Origin: Caryophanales bacterium UBA6331
Lineage (GTDB): Bacteria > Bacillota_I > Bacilli_A > RF39 > UBA660
Direction of reading: 5' to 3'
Assembly (NCBI GenBank): GCA_002438065.1
Contig: DJSP01000019.1
Span: 1 to 8,339 of the forward strand
DNA length: 8,339 bases
Shown: positions 5,925 through 8,339 of the stretch, piece after piece
Layout of the letters: each line of letters starts with the position of its first letter
Position numbering within the stretch: the first letter of the stretch is position 1
Notes under the pieces: model-generated
The model's database searches: none
What the model was told of the DNA's origin: nothing
What the model saw: the letters and a program-made list of their open reading frames with translations, nothing else
Made by a program: the position numbers and the translations under genes

Positions 5925-8339
5925 ATGAGTTAGAATTTTGCTGAAAATTGGAAAAAGTTAAATACATCAAGTTTAAGTAAAACCAGCTTTGATTCACATT
6001 TAAAGCAAAATATTCAAATTTTAAAAACTCTTTAGAATATTTTAATTAACGCTGTTTCAGAATTATATGGAACATCAGAAAAAAATGACAAATACAAAAA
6101 AATTGTTGATTTAATATTATTACGAATAAATGGAATTATTTCAGAAAAAGATTTATCATTAGATTTTGTATATCAAAATATTGAATCTACAATAAATGAT
6201 TTTTTAAAAAATAACATTGTTAATAATAGTTCTTCTATTAATATTTCAAATGATAAAAATATTGATAATAATGCAAAACATAACAATATTAGAAATTTAT
6301 TAAATTGTATAGTTGACAATTTAACAAATATATCTATTGACAATAAAAAAACTAAAAATTTAAAATAGTCTTCAAATAAAACTACATTTAAAAACAAAAA
6401 AGAATCTTTAAATTTAAATATTTTAGATAAACTTAATTTTAATTTAAAAAGACTAAACAATTATTGTGATATTACATATGTATTACAAAATTTCATTTTA
6501 AAAACATTTAGTAATAATGTTTTTTTAAAATCAATTAATATATCTAAATCTACAATAAATCAACTTAAATTTAATTTAATATTTATATCTACTATAAATG
6601 AAGAATTTATATATAATTGTAATTTAAATTACAATAAAATTTATGATAAATATGTTTAGTATTTAAATTTAATAAATACTAATAATATAAGTAATTATAA
6701 AATTTTTAAAAAAGCATTTAGACGAAAAAGCATTTTTGAAAAAATTTTTGATAAAATCAATGATAATTCAATAGTTAAAAAACATGTTCTTAAATTATTT
6801 GGAAATAAAAATAGTTTTTTATCAATGTTTTTTAAAAATATATTTAGTAATACTTTATCAAATTTATATGATTATATATATGAACATGTAATTTAGAATA
6901 TTAAAAAAATAATAACAAATTTTTTTAATAAATGTAAACAGTTTATAAATACAATTAAAAATACTTTATATAATATATTAAAAATAATAAAAAAATTATT
7001 AATTAAATCTATTTCTTCAATAGTTTCTTTTTTTGGCAAAGCAATATCAAAATCATGGAAAGCAATTAAAGCATTATTAAAACTAATATATACAACAGCA
7101 ATTGCAGCTGTTAAAGGTATTATAGCATTAGTTAAAATTGGATGTACAACTTTAGGTAATTGGTTTTCAAAAACAAATACAGGAAGTAAAATCAAAGATA
7201 TTTGGAATGCATCTAAATCATGGTTAGGCAAAAAAACTAGTAAATTAAAAAATTTAATGCCAAAACGTTTTAGTAATGTTATAAATAGTATTAAAAATTC
7301 ATTTTCAAAAATAAAAAATATTAAAAACAATTTAGTAAATGGAATAAAAAATGGTTATAAAACTATAAAAAATAAAATTTAGCAACAACTTTCTAATGTT
7401 GTTAAAATTATTAAAAATAAAATTTCAAGTGTATGCAAAACTATTATTAATTCAGTTAAAAGAAAAATTGGTCCAGTTATAGCAAAAATTTTCAGAAAAA
7501 AAGCAGGTAAAAAACTTGGAAAAACTGCTGGTAGAAAACTTATTATAACTGCTATAAAGTGGTTAGCTAAAAAAATATTTACAAAAGCTGTAGGTAAAAT
7601 TATTACTGGTATATTAACATCATTTTTATCTGGTGGTATAGGTTTAGCAATATCAATTATTACAATATTAATTGATATTTATATGATGCTTAATGATAAA
7701 GAAATACAAGCAATGTTACCTGGACTTAAAGAATATTGTTCTTTTGAAATGATTAACAATATGATAGTAGATTTTGTAAATGAAGTAAAAGAAAAACTTA
7801 AAAATGCTGTAAAAAATATGATAGCAGCTGGTCTTAAATGGTTTAATGAATATATATCTAAAACTGTAAAAGTTTGTACTTAGGGTATTTGTAAAGTAGT
7901 TGATTTCTTTTCAGGAACTAAAAAAATAAATACATCTAAATATCAAGATGATATAAATAAAATATTAAAAGAAAAATCAGATATATTTAAATCAAAAACT
8001 GTTAATGAAAAACTTAAATTTCTTAATACTTTTAATTTTAAAGATATATAGCATTTTATATTAGAAATAGAACGATTAACAAAACTTATAGATGAAGAAT
8101 CAAATTCATGGTTTCCATCTACTAAAGAAATAAATAAATTAATAAATTTAAGACAGGATTTATTTATATCTTTAGCTAAAAAAATAGGATAGTATGGAGT
8201 TACTGAATTAAATGAAAATAATGTTAAAAATCTTCCATTTAAAATTTTAAAATTAAAACAAAGTTTGTAGTTAGCATATAAAGAAGAAGCTATTATATTA
8301 GAAATGTCATTAGAAAATAAACTTAATAATTTAGAAGAA
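5925..8339 (+). CDS. Very large tape-measure-like tail protein, paralogous N-terminus to the preceding gene; 10 in-frame TAGs (3' end outside window)
   Basis: The frame is open from ATG 5925 to the window edge (805 residues) if TAGs at 5931, 6033, 6366, 6657, 6894, 7380, 7881, 8049, 8190 and 8268 are sense; no TAA or TGA interrupts it. Residues 8-100 match the previous protein's N-terminus (NWKKL; SELYGT; DKYKKIVDLILLRING; ESTINDFL). Residues 100-150 are an Asn-rich linker, then helices to about 350. A Lys-rich amphipathic and hydrophobic region follows: LLKLIYTTAIAAVKGIIALV at 384-403, tryptophans at regular intervals, and repeated 'IKN.I..' units to about 540. A strongly hydrophobic Gly-rich span (IITGILTSFLSGGIGLAISI and beyond) covers about 559-588. 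The C-terminal part is charged and helical. Long Lys-rich helices with embedded hydrophobic segments are typical of tape-measure proteins, which fill the tail tube and can insert into the host membrane. The gene starts 15 bases after the previous stop; the third codon is TAG, so under the standard code it would not be expressed. AAGTGA upstream is a weak binding site. Confidence 0.55.

Noticed and set aside
5222..7330. Leftward frames rich in Phe, Leu and Ile (5222-5551, 5615-5887, 6173-6460, 6893-7330; also 3980-4183)
   Set aside because: They are antisense to Lys/Asn-rich genes; Phe/Leu/Ile runs on the opposite strand of AAA/AAT-rich coding sequence are expected and look falsely membrane-like.
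7683..7883. A stand-alone 66-residue gene at 7683-7883
   Set aside because: It is an internal segment of the long frame opened at 5925, bounded only by TAG at 7881 and an internal Met.
717..8339. A run of pseudogenes broken by nonsense mutations
   Set aside because: All interruptions are TAG, never TAA or TGA, no frameshift is needed, and TAGs recur in six adjacent genes with intact family patterns.
1..8339. tRNA genes, CRISPR arrays, insertion sequences
   Set aside because: The only gene-free stretch over 100 bases is 2255-2575, which shows no cloverleaf, no spaced repeats of CRISPR type and no transposase.

Overview
The window looks like a piece of a large, very AT-rich, T4-like (contractile-tailed) phage genome that reads TAG as an amino acid, most likely glutamine. 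Six back-to-back reading frames hold 34 in-frame TAG codons by hand count, yet all five gene ends that can be seen are TAA or TGA. With TAG read through, fragments that look broken under the standard code join into full-length tail genes. This pattern (genetic code 15, low G+C, myovirus tail genes) is known from Lak-type megaphages of gut Bacteroidetes. That placement is an inference from code and gene content, not a database match.

Left part (1-2254, all leftward). Reading from the divergent promoter region towards the left edge there is a gp19-like tail tube protein (2254-1658), a gp54-like baseplate tail-tube initiator (1649-717), and the start of a zinc-finger protein with repeated YG modules (675 to beyond base 1). 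The last resembles the homing-endonuclease-associated DNA-binding proteins that phages carry between structural genes.

Middle (2255-2575). A gene-free, about 320-base AT-rich spacer separates the two divergent gene sets. It should hold promoters for both. It contains a direct repeat, a small hairpin and A/T tracts.

Right part (2576-8339, all rightward). The order is a gp26-like baseplate protein with a probable four-cysteine zinc site (2576-3421), a small unknown protein overlapping it by ATGA (3418-3663), a strong hairpin (3669-3698), and two very large proteins (3717-5909; 5925 to beyond 8339). The two large proteins share a related N-terminal domain of about 90 residues and carry hydrophobic segments and long helical or coiled regions. 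They are most plausibly tape-measure or tail-core proteins made by tandem duplication and divergence.

Together the genes describe tail-tube and baseplate assembly: tube subunit, tube initiator, baseplate wedge/hub factor, and the long proteins that sit inside the tube. Base composition differs between the two arms. Sampled 60-base lines run at about 32-42% G+C on the left and about 7-30% on the right. No tRNA, rRNA, CRISPR array or insertion sequence was found.
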